This document shows, one piece after another, positions 7,861 through 17,355 of a stretch of 33,093 nucleotides of DNA. A program made the translations under genes and the position numbers. The stretch covers positions 1-33,093 of IMG/VR virus record IMGVR_UViG_3300025137_000149; one strand, 5' to 3'. The notes under the pieces are model-generated. The model had not been told where the DNA came from. It ran no database searches and worked only from the letters and a program-made list of their open reading frames with translations. Numbering within the stretch: the stretch's first letter is position 1; each line of letters begins with the position of its first letter. This DNA is from a virus.

Positions 7861-9798
7861 TTATATACCTGAACCAAAACACTGAACCTCAGTATTAGCT
7901 GAATAAACGAACTCTACTACGCCGCCTTTTTTAACAGTTAAATTACCAGAAGTTATAGAAGTAGGATCGCTCTCTGCTACAAGTTTCTTTATAGTAATAC
8001 TGTTAGTAGTTCTGTCTACAAATAAATCTTTATTACTCGCATTTACTACTGTTAGCATTTGACCTGTGTTTGTGCCTGTAGGTAAAACAAAAGTATTACT
8101 GCTAACTGTGTATGTATTAACATACTTTCTATTTTTAACCATGACTAAAGAACTACTATTAGAAGGATTATGAGGAGTAGATATAACTTCAGTTCTAGGT
8201 GCTAACTCTACATCCCTTATAAAACTTTCATTAAGTCTCAAATTACCACTACCATCTCTTTCGCCAACTATTATTGTTCCAGCTCTATCTGGTAGGTTTA
8301 CATTTCCAGCCTGTGTGCTAAAATTGCTTATAGTTAAAGACCCACCACTCTGTGCTGGGATAGTAAAGTAAACACCATCATTAGCACCTGAAAACTTTAG
8401 TCCTTCTTGTGTGTTTACAGATAAAGCAAGTGCGTCAAGTTCCATAAAAGTGTGGTCACCAGTGATATCACCAGTAATACTTGTCACAGGATTATCAGAG
8501 GCCGTAGAATCTATATAACCATCACCCCTAGGTAGATGAAAACTTAATTTAGCGCGTTCTTCAAAAGCTGAATTACCATCAGTAATACTGCCCGTATAAT
8601 TACACTCTATACCGCCCATTAATTTTTTATTATTAGCACCTGTATTGTTACCAAAAAACCTAACAGCGCCTACAATATCATTTACTACTGGACTTGTACT
8701 GTCTTTATATAAAGCTAAAACAGGTATTGCAGTAGCTCCATTATCAGAGCTAGTTATTTCTACTGAGTTGCTTGCAATATTAAATGCTCCTGACCCAACA
8801 TTAATACTAACATTACCGTTGCTAGTATTTATATCAACAGCGCCATCAATATCTAAACTATCACCTTTAACTTCGCCTGTTACCTCTATGCCAGCTTGAG
8901 TTGTTTCAAATCTTTTTCCAGCACTTGTGCCTCGCCAATATAAATCAACTGAGCCTTGATTGTTAAAATTTGCATAATCACCCCCAGCAGGAGTTTGAAA
9001 AAATATGTGTGCGCCTTGAATGTAAAGTTGTCCAGTGTTATGGGTTTCTTTAATTACAGATGAGCCGCCTGACTGATGCTCAATAGTAAACTCTCCACCA
9101 GTTCCGAATGTTGCTTTAGCCCCGTCTGCTAAATTTAATCCAGTAGCAGTTACAGTGCCAGAAGCCGTTAAATCAGTTACATCTGTTACGGCACCAGCTA
9201 TTGAGGCATTACCATTTATGTCCAGAGAGCCGCCTTCTATTTCTCCAGAAGCAGTTATAGTACCCGTTGTACTTATAGACCCAGTTGTAGTAGTTCCAAG
9301 TGCAGTAGCCCCACTTACAGTAACATTACTACTAAAAGTATTATTGCCACTAAAAGTCTTAGAACCGGATATTGTCTGGTTACCTGCCTTAGTAACTGCG
9401 TCGCTTACATTTACCCCATCTACGGTGCCGGTAATAGTTATGTTGCCATTAACGGTGGCTGCGGCGGTAGTTATAGAATCAGTAGTTATGCCCGCTTGCA
9501 AAAGACTTGCGTCCTGTAGCCCTTCTGCAGTTACTCGAACTGCAAAAATATCATTAGCATCAAAAGCAGAGGGGCTTGCATTTCTTTCTATAGTAAAATC
9601 AGTACCAGAAGGATTAGCGGTTACCTTTACGACCTCAGTAGTAGTGGAATTAGAAACTTTTTGTATAGTGGCGTAAAAGAAATCAGCGCCGGCTACACTA
9701 GGAAACCCAGTTTTATCGGCTAAAGTAACGGTAGTTACTGAGTTATTAATCGCACCCGTTATAGTTGTTGAAGCATTATTAGTAAATTTGACGCCCAT
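7861..9798 (-). CDS. Tail fibre protein, beta-rich repetitive
   Basis: 645 residues with almost no Cys or Trp and very high Thr/Ser/Gly/Ala/Val. The N-terminal about 115 residues (starting MGVKFTNNASTTITGAINNS) look like a virion-attachment domain shared by many phage fibres. From about 115 to 330 the sequence consists of short repeating strands of the type NGNITITGTVDG and SGSKTFSGNNTFSSNVTVSG, typical of trimeric beta-helical fibre shafts. The C-terminal region has mixed beta content ending near VQCFGSGI. It follows a 64-residue gene by three bases. The receptor cannot be predicted. Confidence 0.75.
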   Translation of the reverse strand: MGVKFTNNASTTITGAINNSVTTVTLADKTGFPSVAGADFFYATIQKVSNSTTTEVVKVTANPSGTDFTIERNASPSAFDANDIFAVRVTAEGLQDASLLQAGITTDSITTAAATVNGNITITGTVDGVNVSDAVTKAGNQTISGSKTFSGNNTFSSNVTVSGATALGTTTTGSISTTGTITASGEIEGGSLDINGNASIAGAVTDVTDLTASGTVTATGLNLADGAKATFGTGGEFTIEHQSGGSSVIKETHNTGQLYIQGAHIFFQTPAGGDYANFNNQGSVDLYWRGTSAGKRFETTQAGIEVTGEVKGDSLDIDGAVDINTSNGNVSINVGSGAFNIASNSVEITSSDNGATAIPVLALYKDSTSPVVNDIVGAVRFFGNNTGANNKKLMGGIECNYTGSITDGNSAFEERAKLSFHLPRGDGYIDSTASDNPVTSITGDITGDHTFMELDALALSVNTQEGLKFSGANDGVYFTIPAQSGGSLTISNFSTQAGNVNLPDRAGTIIVGERDGSGNLRLNESFIRDVELAPRTEVISTPHNPSNSSSLVMVKNRKYVNTYTVSSNTFVLPTGTNTGQMLTVVNASNKDLFVDRTTNSITIKKLVAESDPTSITSGNLTVKKGGVVEFVYSANTEVQCFGSGI

Positions 9799-9801
9799 AG
9801 T

Positions 9802-9996
9802 TTATCCCAACAAATCAGTATTAAAATTAGATGCATTTAGAGTTTGCGTACCAAAAGTTACGTTTATAGTATCTACAAGCTCTGTTAATACCACCCTTGC
9901 AAATGTATAAGAATTAGATACTTGTGCGTTAGAAGTCTCAACTATACTTTCAGCATGTATAGTATCAACAACTATTTCTAAATCCTTCCCGGCCAT
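9802..9996 (-). CDS. Small hypothetical tail-region protein
   Basis: 64 residues, acidic, without membrane segment (MAGKDLEIVVDTIHAESIVE at the start). The ATG overlaps the previous stop as TAATG at 9996, and the next gene, the fibre, begins three bases after its stop. The tight packing supports a real gene. It could be a linker between the BppU-like protein and the fibre, or an assembly factor. No family recognised. Confidence 0.55.
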   Translation of the reverse strand: MAGKDLEIVVDTIHAESIVETSNAQVSNSYTFARVVLTELVDTINVTFGTQTLNASNFNTDLLG

Positions 9997-10376
9997 TAGT
10001 TAAAATCATCCCTAACAGTAAACTTCATAAGATCGTATATTGTTTGTACATCATTACCAGTATTGTAAGTAAGTTCTATTTCGCCTTCATATGTACCCGC
10101 CGATGTAAAAGTAGTAGTTAAAGGTTCAAAAGTAGCTTGTCCATTTGTACCGCCCCCCACTTTATTTCCATTTAAAGTGCTAATCGTAGAACTACCCAAT
10201 TTTCTTATGTGCATGCGAACAACGTCGGCTGTACTAATGTTAATAGCCGCCCAAGTGGTTGAATCTTGTTCATCAAGCGTTTTCCCTGCGGCTGCAACAT
10301 TACTATCCTTAATAGTTATATTTATCAAGGGCATAGTATCGCCAACTACATATTTTATTGTGTCTGAATATGCCAT
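9996..10376 (-). CDS. BppU N-terminal-like tail attachment protein
   Basis: 126 residues. It starts with a VVGDTMPLINITIKDSN strand, then ADVVRMHIRKLGSSTIS, then GTYEGEIELTYNTGNDVQTI and a final FTVRD strand. This order (a polar drive for substrate-free beta sandwich, 'G.y.aei.l.y..G...' near the end) matches the N-terminal domain of phage baseplate upper protein BppU (PF10651), used to fix receptor-binding parts to the tail. AAGGA is found 8-9 nt upstream of the ATG. It comes immediately before the fibre genes, which fits an adaptor. Family call from pattern memory. Confidence 0.55.
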   Translation of the reverse strand: MAYSDTIKYVVGDTMPLINITIKDSNVAAAGKTLDEQDSTTWAAINISTADVVRMHIRKLGSSTISTLNGNKVGGGTNGQATFEPLTTTFTSAGTYEGEIELTYNTGNDVQTIYDLMKFTVRDDFN

Positions 10377-10419
10377 TTTTTGTTTCCTTTACATTAAGGT
10401 TTAGTATAGCTAAATGCCG

Positions 10420-10767
10420 CTAATAGCACCAGAGAACTGGCGCTGTAGTACGTATATCTACGTGGACGAAAGTCTTAGCTACGCCCACCCCGTTAAAACC
10501 CATTTCTAGGGCTTTTTCAATTATTAACCGTCTTTGTGCCCCGCCTGACACTCTGATGTCTGCGGCTATACCTTGAGCATGAGTGCCGGGACTGCTTTTA
10601 CGAGCCTCAATACTATGTTTAGGGCTTCTATAGCCAGAAGTTACGATAAACGGGAACCCACATGCTTCTCTAAGCTCGTCAAGCTTGTGTATAAATTCAT
10701 CGGGTATTTCGTTTTCGCCTGTCTCCTGACAATCAAAATCCTCTTTTTTAAAATACTTAAAGGTCAT
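10420..10767 (-). CDS. M15-family zinc peptidase, probable endolysin
   Basis: 115 residues, the size of a single-domain M15 peptidase (Peptidase_M15_3/VanY-like, PF08291). Expected metal ligands are His63 (in GTHAQGIAADI), Asp70 and His102 (in FVHVDIR). The TSGYRSP motif at 43-49 holds the conserved Arg near the active site. Such enzymes cut peptide cross-links in peptidoglycan. With no transglycosylase or amidase elsewhere in the window, it is the best endolysin candidate. Its start lies 11 bp inside the DUF3310 gene with AAAGGA ahead. It has no signal peptide, so a holin would be needed for export. A virion-associated role is the alternative. Confidence 0.85.
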   Translation of the reverse strand: MTFKYFKKEDFDCQETGENEIPDEFIHKLDELREACGFPFIVTSGYRSPKHSIEARKSSPGTHAQGIAADIRVSGGAQRRLIIEKALEMGFNGVGVAKTFVHVDIRTTAPVLWCY

Positions 10768-10990
10768 TGTTTTTCCTTTTGCGCAGTTCAGCGTGTCGTT
10801 TGTCTAATTCCCTGTTTATATACCATCTAGCTTTTTCTAGGTCTTGTATACCGTCTTTTTTTAAATCACAACGCCATATGTATTTTAAAGCGTTACCTAA
10901 ATTAAACCCCATATGCTCAGTAATTTGTATACATTCTATACCGCTAGGGTGGCGTATATAATGTTCTGGGTGGTTAACATCATCCGTCAT
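10757..10990 (-). CDS. DUF3310 family protein
   Basis: 77 residues, carrying the family signature VNHPEHYI...GIECIQI, then GNALKYIWRCDLK, then DLEKARWYINREL. This matches DUF3310 (PF11753), a helical domain common in phages and also found at the end of T7 gp1.7, a nucleotide kinase; no kinase motif is present in this short form. It overlaps the end of the 2122-residue gene by ATGA and the M15 gene by 11 bp. Its presence inside a virion/lysis block is unexpected for a nucleotide-metabolism protein. Confidence 0.85.
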   Translation of the reverse strand: MTDDVNHPEHYIRHPSGIECIQITEHMGFNLGNALKYIWRCDLKKDGIQDLEKARWYINRELDKRHAELRKRKNNDL

Positions 10991-13900
10991 AGTAATCCTG
11001 TGGGTAAAACCCTGTTACGTAATGTGCTATCCATACCATCTGTAAATATACGTTCTACTGTTTCAGCAGTTGGCCCTAAACCTACCGATACCGCGCCGGG
11101 GACTCCGCGTCCCCAGTCAGATGCTTGCATCATTTGATAACCAATCGATGCGGGACCTGCTGCAAAGCTGCGCTCCATGGCTGCTTTAATGTACGCTCCC
11201 CACGACATATCGTCGGTGCGGAAGTAGTTCTTTTCGTCAGGGTCAATTCCCGGCATAGCCCAAGCTAGTCCATATTTAGCATACTCGCGAGTCTCCATTC
11301 CAACCATTGCAAGTGGTAACGTGGCTATACCCAACAATGCGAAGATACTCGCAGCTGCACCTGCAGTAGCTAGTCCGCCAGCGCCGGCTGCGTTGGCATC
11401 GGCAGCTCTAGTCATACCTTCTCGTTTTACGCCAGCTAATATAACTTTTCCGTATGAATAGAAGAAACCTTTTAACTGCCACAATATTGCATAATGTGGA
11501 TCTGATGCCCATACGGGTCTTTCTGCTGCGTTCGGGCGTAAAGTAGCCGTTTCTGTAAACTTACGTAACGCCAGCTCAACTCTTCTACCTTCAGGGGTAG
11601 TAAAATCTTGATCAGATTTTGTCCAGACGTTAAAATCTGCTGCGGAGACTCCTAGCTCTTGTAAATATCTAGGCGAGTTAGCGTTAGACTCGGCAGGGTT
11701 GGAATGCTTTTGTAAAAACTTAACGCCCATGTTTAACGCATACGCACGGGTGAATTTAGTGAAGTTGTCTAGTTGTATAAACCTAAAAAACGAATCTGTC
11801 ATCCTACGAGTACCTTGTGTCATCCATTCTAGCTCTGCTTGAGACATAAGTACTTCGGCTGCTGTTTGACTAGTAATTAACCCTAAATCTCGTGCAAATT
11901 GTCTAGCTTCTTCTTTATTTTTAAATGTATTTATTATTTCTCGCATACCAAGAGCCATAGAATTAAACTCTTTAGATGCGACCATAGGGCCAGCTAATTC
12001 AGGTAATGAACCAATAACTGCTAGGGGTAGTATTGCAACCACTTGTACTAAAGTAAGAACGCTTTGTATATTGCGCCACACGGGGCCTATTGGTTTAATA
12101 TTATAGCCAATATATTTTTGTACGATTAAATCGACTTCTTTTTGTTGTGCAGCAGTAAGTTTGTTGTATTCTTCTTCAAATACACTGTACCCTGCAGAGT
12201 CTTTTGTATGCCTGTTCCATTCTACTCGTTTAACTGTTTCTGCAATATACTTAATAGAAGATACGCGGGGGTCTTCTACAAAACCAGCATCTTTTAGTTT
12301 CTTAAGATCTACATTTCTAGTTAACTCGAGTGCTTTTTCGGCTGATTTAGCGGGATCAAGTTTACCTATTACTACAGACTCTCCGTCAATAAGTGATTGG
12401 TGGTAAGAAACTAAAGTATTTACTGCCGATCGAACTTTAGCCCTGTCAGCATCCGGCTCACTTTCTAATATTAAATCTATAAACGCTTCTGCCCTTTCAT
12501 GTATTTCATCTAACTTTAATACACGAGGTACGTAGTTTTCTCGTTTTGCAATATTACTATTTGATGGGCCTATATACTGGTCGTGGAACTCTGCAAAGTA
12601 TTCTCTAATAATTTTAGCCTGTGGATTAGTAAGGTCAGCAGTATCAACACTATCATCAAACGCTTCATCAAACGCTCTATCAAGATTAGGGTCATCTAAC
12701 TTGCCACCTAATCTATCTTCTAGGCCATTTATCCACTTGTTATTTTCTGTAGTGGCCGCTTTCAACATACCTAACGGATTAGGCATCTTACGGTTAGAAT
12801 CTTGTGCTCTTATGTAGAACATATCCGCCATTTTGTCTCCAGCTACTTTTCGTAGCCTAGAGTCAGCAGTAACAATCAAATTGTATACGCCTTCAAATGT
12901 TTTACTTTCAATAACCTTTTTAGCCATCATAGGGAAGAAAGTAGCAATGTTTACATTTTGGTCTTTTTGTGTGGCTTCGGCAATGGCATCAGCTAACACT
13001 TTATCTTTGTACCTAGGTATCTCTCTAACAACGGCAGCTTGTCCGGCTGGTTTAGCTGGGACTGCATTTTGTTCTTTGTTTTGTTTAAGTACGTTGTCCA
13101 TGTACTCAGCAAATGTTTCTGAGTACGCCTCTGGACCAAAACGTTGTTTTAATGCGGCAGATAAATTGTTGTAATGTTGTCTTAGTTTTTTAGCTATTCC
13201 TCTAAAATGCGAGGACACTACGCCTTTTGTAGCTACAACTTTTCCGTCCTTGGTTAGTTCTCTACCTGTCCGACTGCGTTCACTCTTTATATCTTCAGTT
13301 AAAGCTTTACGATAAAGTTTATTAACCGAAATAGCTACTTGGTCTGCATAAAACTCTTCAAACCCGTTTTCTTTTTTATAAGATTTAGGCGCACCTTCTT
13401 TATTTCGTGCTTCTAAGAAAGCATTATATAAACGTTTTTTTAGAACTGGGTTACTTAGAGAGTTATCCATTTGTTCCCTAAATAATGCGTGTCCTAATTC
13501 ATGCCCTATAGACAATGCAACTTGTAGTTCATTTTCGACATTTGTATCTACAATGACAAAATGTGCATTTTCAAACCCTAAATATCTCGCCGCCTTTTTC
13601 TTTTTCTTCATATCTTTAGCTTGTTGCACCACTGCTTTTGCTACAGCTGGGTCGCTAAAGTATTTTGCTAAAGTTTCGGGAGTGGCTTCTAATATAGAAT
13701 CAACTGATAAAGTACCTACTGCATACTTTAAATTAAGTGCTTTTATTGCTACTTTGGCTACGGTTTGGGCTATCGTACCTTTTAAAGTTGCAAAGTCAGA
13801 AAGTATCTTAGGGCCGGTATAAGTAGTAGTATTAAGTGCAGGGTTTGCACCTTCAGATGGCCCAAGTGTTTCAACTTTTTCTGGCGAATCTTCTGCCATT

Positions 13901-16900
13901 TGCTCAACTTCAGCTTTATCTAAAGCCTGACCATCAAGTCTAGATGTTCGTTCATCAAGACCTACATCTGCTTCATCATATATAAAAGGGTTATCTTTAT
14001 TTTCTCTGTCAACTACATTAACAGCAGGTTCTCCTGCTATTATTGCACCTTGTCTATCTGAAACGGTATAAAGAGTAGGTTGTAGGTCATTAGACACATC
14101 ATCTAAGATTTCCATGATGTCTTGTTTATTACCTTCATATTCTATTGTAGAAGGTAAATCTTTGCCTGAGTTTATAATAGCCCTTCTTAAGTCAGTTTTA
14201 CTATATAAAACACCTTGGTCATTTCTAGGTGAAATCCCTAACTGTAAAGATAGCAGTACTAAAGAACTTTGATTAAGATTACCCTTAAGTTGCCCTTTTT
14301 TAGTTAGAGGATTAAATTTAGAACCTTTCTTTTCTCCATCTATAGATAATGTATATGTTTTATTGCCATATGTAATATTTGCAGGAGATACCCCTAGCAA
14401 CTTACCTAATTTAATTGGTTTACCGGCGTCGCTAAAACCAGCTATAACATCCATGTTTTTTAGGTAATCTCTAAGTTCTTTTTTTAATTCTGGTGCTGGC
14501 TTACCTTCTGCCTTTGCTTTAGCAAACTTTTTAGCCCAAGCTGCGTACTCTTTGCGGAATTCAGTTAGCCTATCTAAGTTAGTAAGTGCCATAGCATCAC
14601 GCTGACTTAATGGCTGGCCACCAATGTTTATTTTGTAGCCTCTAGCAATCAACTCCGACATTATTCTAAAAAAACCATCGCGTTGAGATGTAGTTACTCC
14701 ACCTTCTGTAAACTTTTGTCTTTGTTCGGCTTGGTTTAATCTACGACCTACATTAACTAAGTCTGTTAAATTTACTGCAAACCCTTTTCCCTTAGGGTCA
14801 TTAGGGGCAAGTAAATATACTTTTTGATCTTTTGATTTAGCCTTTTCTTTTTTTGCGTCAAAGAAATTAGCAAACACGCTATCTCTTGCTTTTTTAATGC
14901 CATCAAGAATTGCTTTAGTTATAGTATTCGCAAGGCCTTGATCAGATATATTACTGTCAGCGCCGGGGACAAGTGGTGTTCCAGTTATTTGATCAGGTAA
15001 AGTAGTTTGTTGTATAACAAAGTTACCATCTTCATTTTTAATAATAGATACAATTGTTTCTGGAGCGTTTTCTTGTATTTCAGCAGCTCTATTTAAAAGA
15101 GCGTCACTATAAGTAGCTGGATCGCCTTGTGATTCTGTTTTTCCAGAAAAAAAGTCTATTAAGTCTTGTGAAATACCTGCATTTTTAACATATTCTATAG
15201 TTTGTTTTGTAGCTGCTTGCCATCTATCTCTTGCGGCTTGTGTAGTATCAAATACTTGATCATCTGTTCTAGGTGCGTAACCTTTGCCGTTGTTATCAGC
15301 AACAACCCTAGTATTAACATCAGAGTCTTCGGTTAAAGTAGTGCCTTGCTCAAGTTCCTGTTCAGAGGTTACATCTGTTCGATCAAAGTCAAGGCTATTA
15401 CGTAAATCTATTAGTTCTTTTCTATCTTTAAGTAGTAATTGAGCTTGCCTTATTATGTTTTGTTTTTGTTCTGTAGTTTTTGCGCCTTTAACGCGGCTAT
15501 CTAAATCATTAAGTTTTTCATTAATTGATTCTAACGCCTCATCTATCTCCTCCCTAGTAGCAGGATCTGTATTAACTTCTTCTTTATTTTTTTGATTTAT
15601 TTGAGACAGCATATCTTCTAAAATACCGTCTTGATCTATATTACGAACTGTGGGGCCTGTTTCGCGATCTACCTGTGCGGCTCTATCTTCTAACGCCTGT
15701 TCTATAGTAGTTCTTGTTACTGAATACCCTTCACCTTTACCAGCTATTCTATTTGCTGCTGCACGGGCTTCTTCTACTGTGTTTTCATTTGTAGCCTGCT
15801 CCCAAACTACTTTTCCATCTGCGTCTTTAACTTGTATGACTACATTATCATTAGGGCCTTTAGTGTCGCTATATCCCAATGCAAAAGCAAGTGATTGGTC
15901 TGAAGCTTTTGATAAACCTACTTCGCTAACAATTCTTTCATTTGTTGAGAGAATTGTCCCTCTTCCTTCAACATATTGAGCAAATACTTCTTTACCATCT
16001 ATTTCTAGTTTTTGAGTAACACCTTGCTCAACATTTTTCATTGATTCTATAGGGTTACCTGCTATCCAAACAGACTCTTTGTTAGTGTCAGGGTCAAGCA
16101 TTGCTCGTAATTGTGCAGCAATAGTTTGGGGGGATTCAGGTGTGGTTACATAGCCATCTTGTGCGCCATAAAGTTTTTGATCGGCGTCTCTATTAAACTT
16201 AGCTTCTCGTACTTGAGCAATGTAGTTATCTGCGATGGCAAAAGTATCTTTTACTGCCCTAAGTGAGCCAATAGAGCCTCCTCCTCCTGCGCCCATACCC
16301 GCGCCAGCAATAAAGCCTGCTGCAGCAGACTCACCTAACCGCATCTTCGCTTGTTCTTCGGTATAAGTTGGATCAGTTTGTAACCGACTAGCAACTTGTA
16401 GTGAGTCTTGTAAAAATTCAGTGGTCATCTCAATAGGTGCAGACCTAGCTGCCCCCTTAGCTATGTCTTTAGCTAAGTTACCAAAGATTTCTTTACCACT
16501 TTTACCAGCTGCTCTTTCAGCTGCAACTTTACCTAGTTTGTCTCTAAACATGCCTAAAACAAACCGCTCGCCTGTCACACCAATTAATGCTTGTGGTATA
16601 GCTATACCAGCAGCCCTCATTCGAGCTTCGCTGTCTTCTAGATCTTGTATTCTTAAGTTTTCTCCGTAGTTAGCACCCGCCATTGTTTTATATTCTTCGG
16701 CAAGCATACCTAACGTAGCACCTCCTTTTAGGCGCTGCGCTGTTTGGTTCATCCATGTACGGCGGCCATATCTATAAGCTAACTCAGCTAAATGTTTTTC
16801 GTCAGGAGTAGCTGTACCCGCGGCGGCTCGTTTGACTGAGTCTTGTACAGCTCTTTTTCCAGCCATTCGCGCACTTGTACCAAGCCCCATTTTAGCGACG

Positions 16901-17355
16901 GTTTGTGCTGTAGCACCGCCTATACCACCAGCTATTGTGGTAGCTAAGAAAGGAGTAACTTGGCCGGTGATTCGTGCAGAATAATCTAAAAGACCGCTAA
17001 AAGTAGGGTTTTCAACAAACCCTTCAAACGTAGCCATGCCGTCAAGTGCAGTAGATGCGCTTTCTTCGGTTAATCTAGCTTTGCGTATGTTGTCTGCGGC
17101 GGCTTCTTCAAACCCAAATGATCGTTGTACTAACGCTTGAAAATAATCAGTATCAGAATCTAATTGTGATAAACCTGATTGAAATCCACGGGCATATTTA
17201 CCAGTAAGAGTAGAAGGTGCTACTGAGGGTATATCAACGTCTTCTTGGAAAAGAGACTCAAAACCCTCTGTTCTTTTTTCAATAGGTGTGGAATCATCTA
17301 AACTTTCATCTATTAAACCTGCATACCTGTCGAAAAAACCTTGTGGTTCAGCCAT
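10987..17355 (-). CDS. Giant internal virion (DNA-ejection) protein with HELGH metallopeptidase motif
   Basis: 2122 residues, the longest gene here. N-terminal about 130 residues are charged and helical; Gly/Ala-rich hydrophobic stretches lie at about 131-158 and near 350. The middle is helical with charged low-complexity linkers. HELGH at 1285-1289, followed by EEFYAD (1333-1338), gives the two His ligands and a plausible third acidic ligand of a gluzincin-type peptidase. Hydrophobic segments near 1762-1790 and 1996-2020 could insert in the host membrane. Size, position after three smaller probable ejection proteins, and this architecture resemble T7 gp16-type and polyvalent phage ejection proteins. 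No lytic transglycosylase motif was seen, so the peptidase may replace it. The substrate is unknown. Confidence 0.75.
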   Translation of the reverse strand: MAEPQGFFDRYAGLIDESLDDSTPIEKRTEGFESLFQEDVDIPSVAPSTLTGKYARGFQSGLSQLDSDTDYFQALVQRSFGFEEAAADNIRKARLTEESASTALDGMATFEGFVENPTFSGLLDYSARITGQVTPFLATTIAGGIGGATAQTVAKMGLGTSARMAGKRAVQDSVKRAAAGTATPDEKHLAELAYRYGRRTWMNQTAQRLKGGATLGMLAEEYKTMAGANYGENLRIQDLEDSEARMRAAGIAIPQALIGVTGERFVLGMFRDKLGKVAAERAAGKSGKEIFGNLAKDIAKGAARSAPIEMTTEFLQDSLQVASRLQTDPTYTEEQAKMRLGESAAAGFIAGAGMGAGGGGSIGSLRAVKDTFAIADNYIAQVREAKFNRDADQKLYGAQDGYVTTPESPQTIAAQLRAMLDPDTNKESVWIAGNPIESMKNVEQGVTQKLEIDGKEVFAQYVEGRGTILSTNERIVSEVGLSKASDQSLAFALGYSDTKGPNDNVVIQVKDADGKVVWEQATNENTVEEARAAANRIAGKGEGYSVTRTTIEQALEDRAAQVDRETGPTVRNIDQDGILEDMLSQINQKNKEEVNTDPATREEIDEALESINEKLNDLDSRVKGAKTTEQKQNIIRQAQLLLKDRKELIDLRNSLDFDRTDVTSEQELEQGTTLTEDSDVNTRVVADNNGKGYAPRTDDQVFDTTQAARDRWQAATKQTIEYVKNAGISQDLIDFFSGKTESQGDPATYSDALLNRAAEIQENAPETIVSIIKNEDGNFVIQQTTLPDQITGTPLVPGADSNISDQGLANTITKAILDGIKKARDSVFANFFDAKKEKAKSKDQKVYLLAPNDPKGKGFAVNLTDLVNVGRRLNQAEQRQKFTEGGVTTSQRDGFFRIMSELIARGYKINIGGQPLSQRDAMALTNLDRLTEFRKEYAAWAKKFAKAKAEGKPAPELKKELRDYLKNMDVIAGFSDAGKPIKLGKLLGVSPANITYGNKTYTLSIDGEKKGSKFNPLTKKGQLKGNLNQSSLVLLSLQLGISPRNDQGVLYSKTDLRRAIINSGKDLPSTIEYEGNKQDIMEILDDVSNDLQPTLYTVSDRQGAIIAGEPAVNVVDRENKDNPFIYDEADVGLDERTSRLDGQALDKAEVEQMAEDSPEKVETLGPSEGANPALNTTTYTGPKILSDFATLKGTIAQTVAKVAIKALNLKYAVGTLSVDSILEATPETLAKYFSDPAVAKAVVQQAKDMKKKKKAARYLGFENAHFVIVDTNVENELQVALSIGHELGHALFREQMDNSLSNPVLKKRLYNAFLEARNKEGAPKSYKKENGFEEFYADQVAISVNKLYRKALTEDIKSERSRTGRELTKDGKVVATKGVVSSHFRGIAKKLRQHYNNLSAALKQRFGPEAYSETFAEYMDNVLKQNKEQNAVPAKPAGQAAVVREIPRYKDKVLADAIAEATQKDQNVNIATFFPMMAKKVIESKTFEGVYNLIVTADSRLRKVAGDKMADMFYIRAQDSNRKMPNPLGMLKAATTENNKWINGLEDRLGGKLDDPNLDRAFDEAFDDSVDTADLTNPQAKIIREYFAEFHDQYIGPSNSNIAKRENYVPRVLKLDEIHERAEAFIDLILESEPDADRAKVRSAVNTLVSYHQSLIDGESVVIGKLDPAKSAEKALELTRNVDLKKLKDAGFVEDPRVSSIKYIAETVKRVEWNRHTKDSAGYSVFEEEYNKLTAAQQKEVDLIVQKYIGYNIKPIGPVWRNIQSVLTLVQVVAILPLAVIGSLPELAGPMVASKEFNSMALGMREIINTFKNKEEARQFARDLGLITSQTAAEVLMSQAELEWMTQGTRRMTDSFFRFIQLDNFTKFTRAYALNMGVKFLQKHSNPAESNANSPRYLQELGVSAADFNVWTKSDQDFTTPEGRRVELALRKFTETATLRPNAAERPVWASDPHYAILWQLKGFFYSYGKVILAGVKREGMTRAADANAAGAGGLATAGAAASIFALLGIATLPLAMVGMETREYAKYGLAWAMPGIDPDEKNYFRTDDMSWGAYIKAAMERSFAAGPASIGYQMMQASDWGRGVPGAVSVGLGPTAETVERIFTDGMDSTLRNRVLPTGLL

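Noticed and set aside
9155-9676. 173-codon open frame on the plus strand
   Set aside because: It is antisense to the fibre gene. The Ser/Thr/Ala/Val-rich sense codons leave the opposite frame free of stops, and there is no ribosome site or sensible protein pattern.
10425-10445. GCGCCAG/CTGGTGC hairpin at the end of the M15 gene
   Set aside because: The stem has a G-U pair, lies in coding sequence and is not followed by a T-run, so it is not reported as a terminator.
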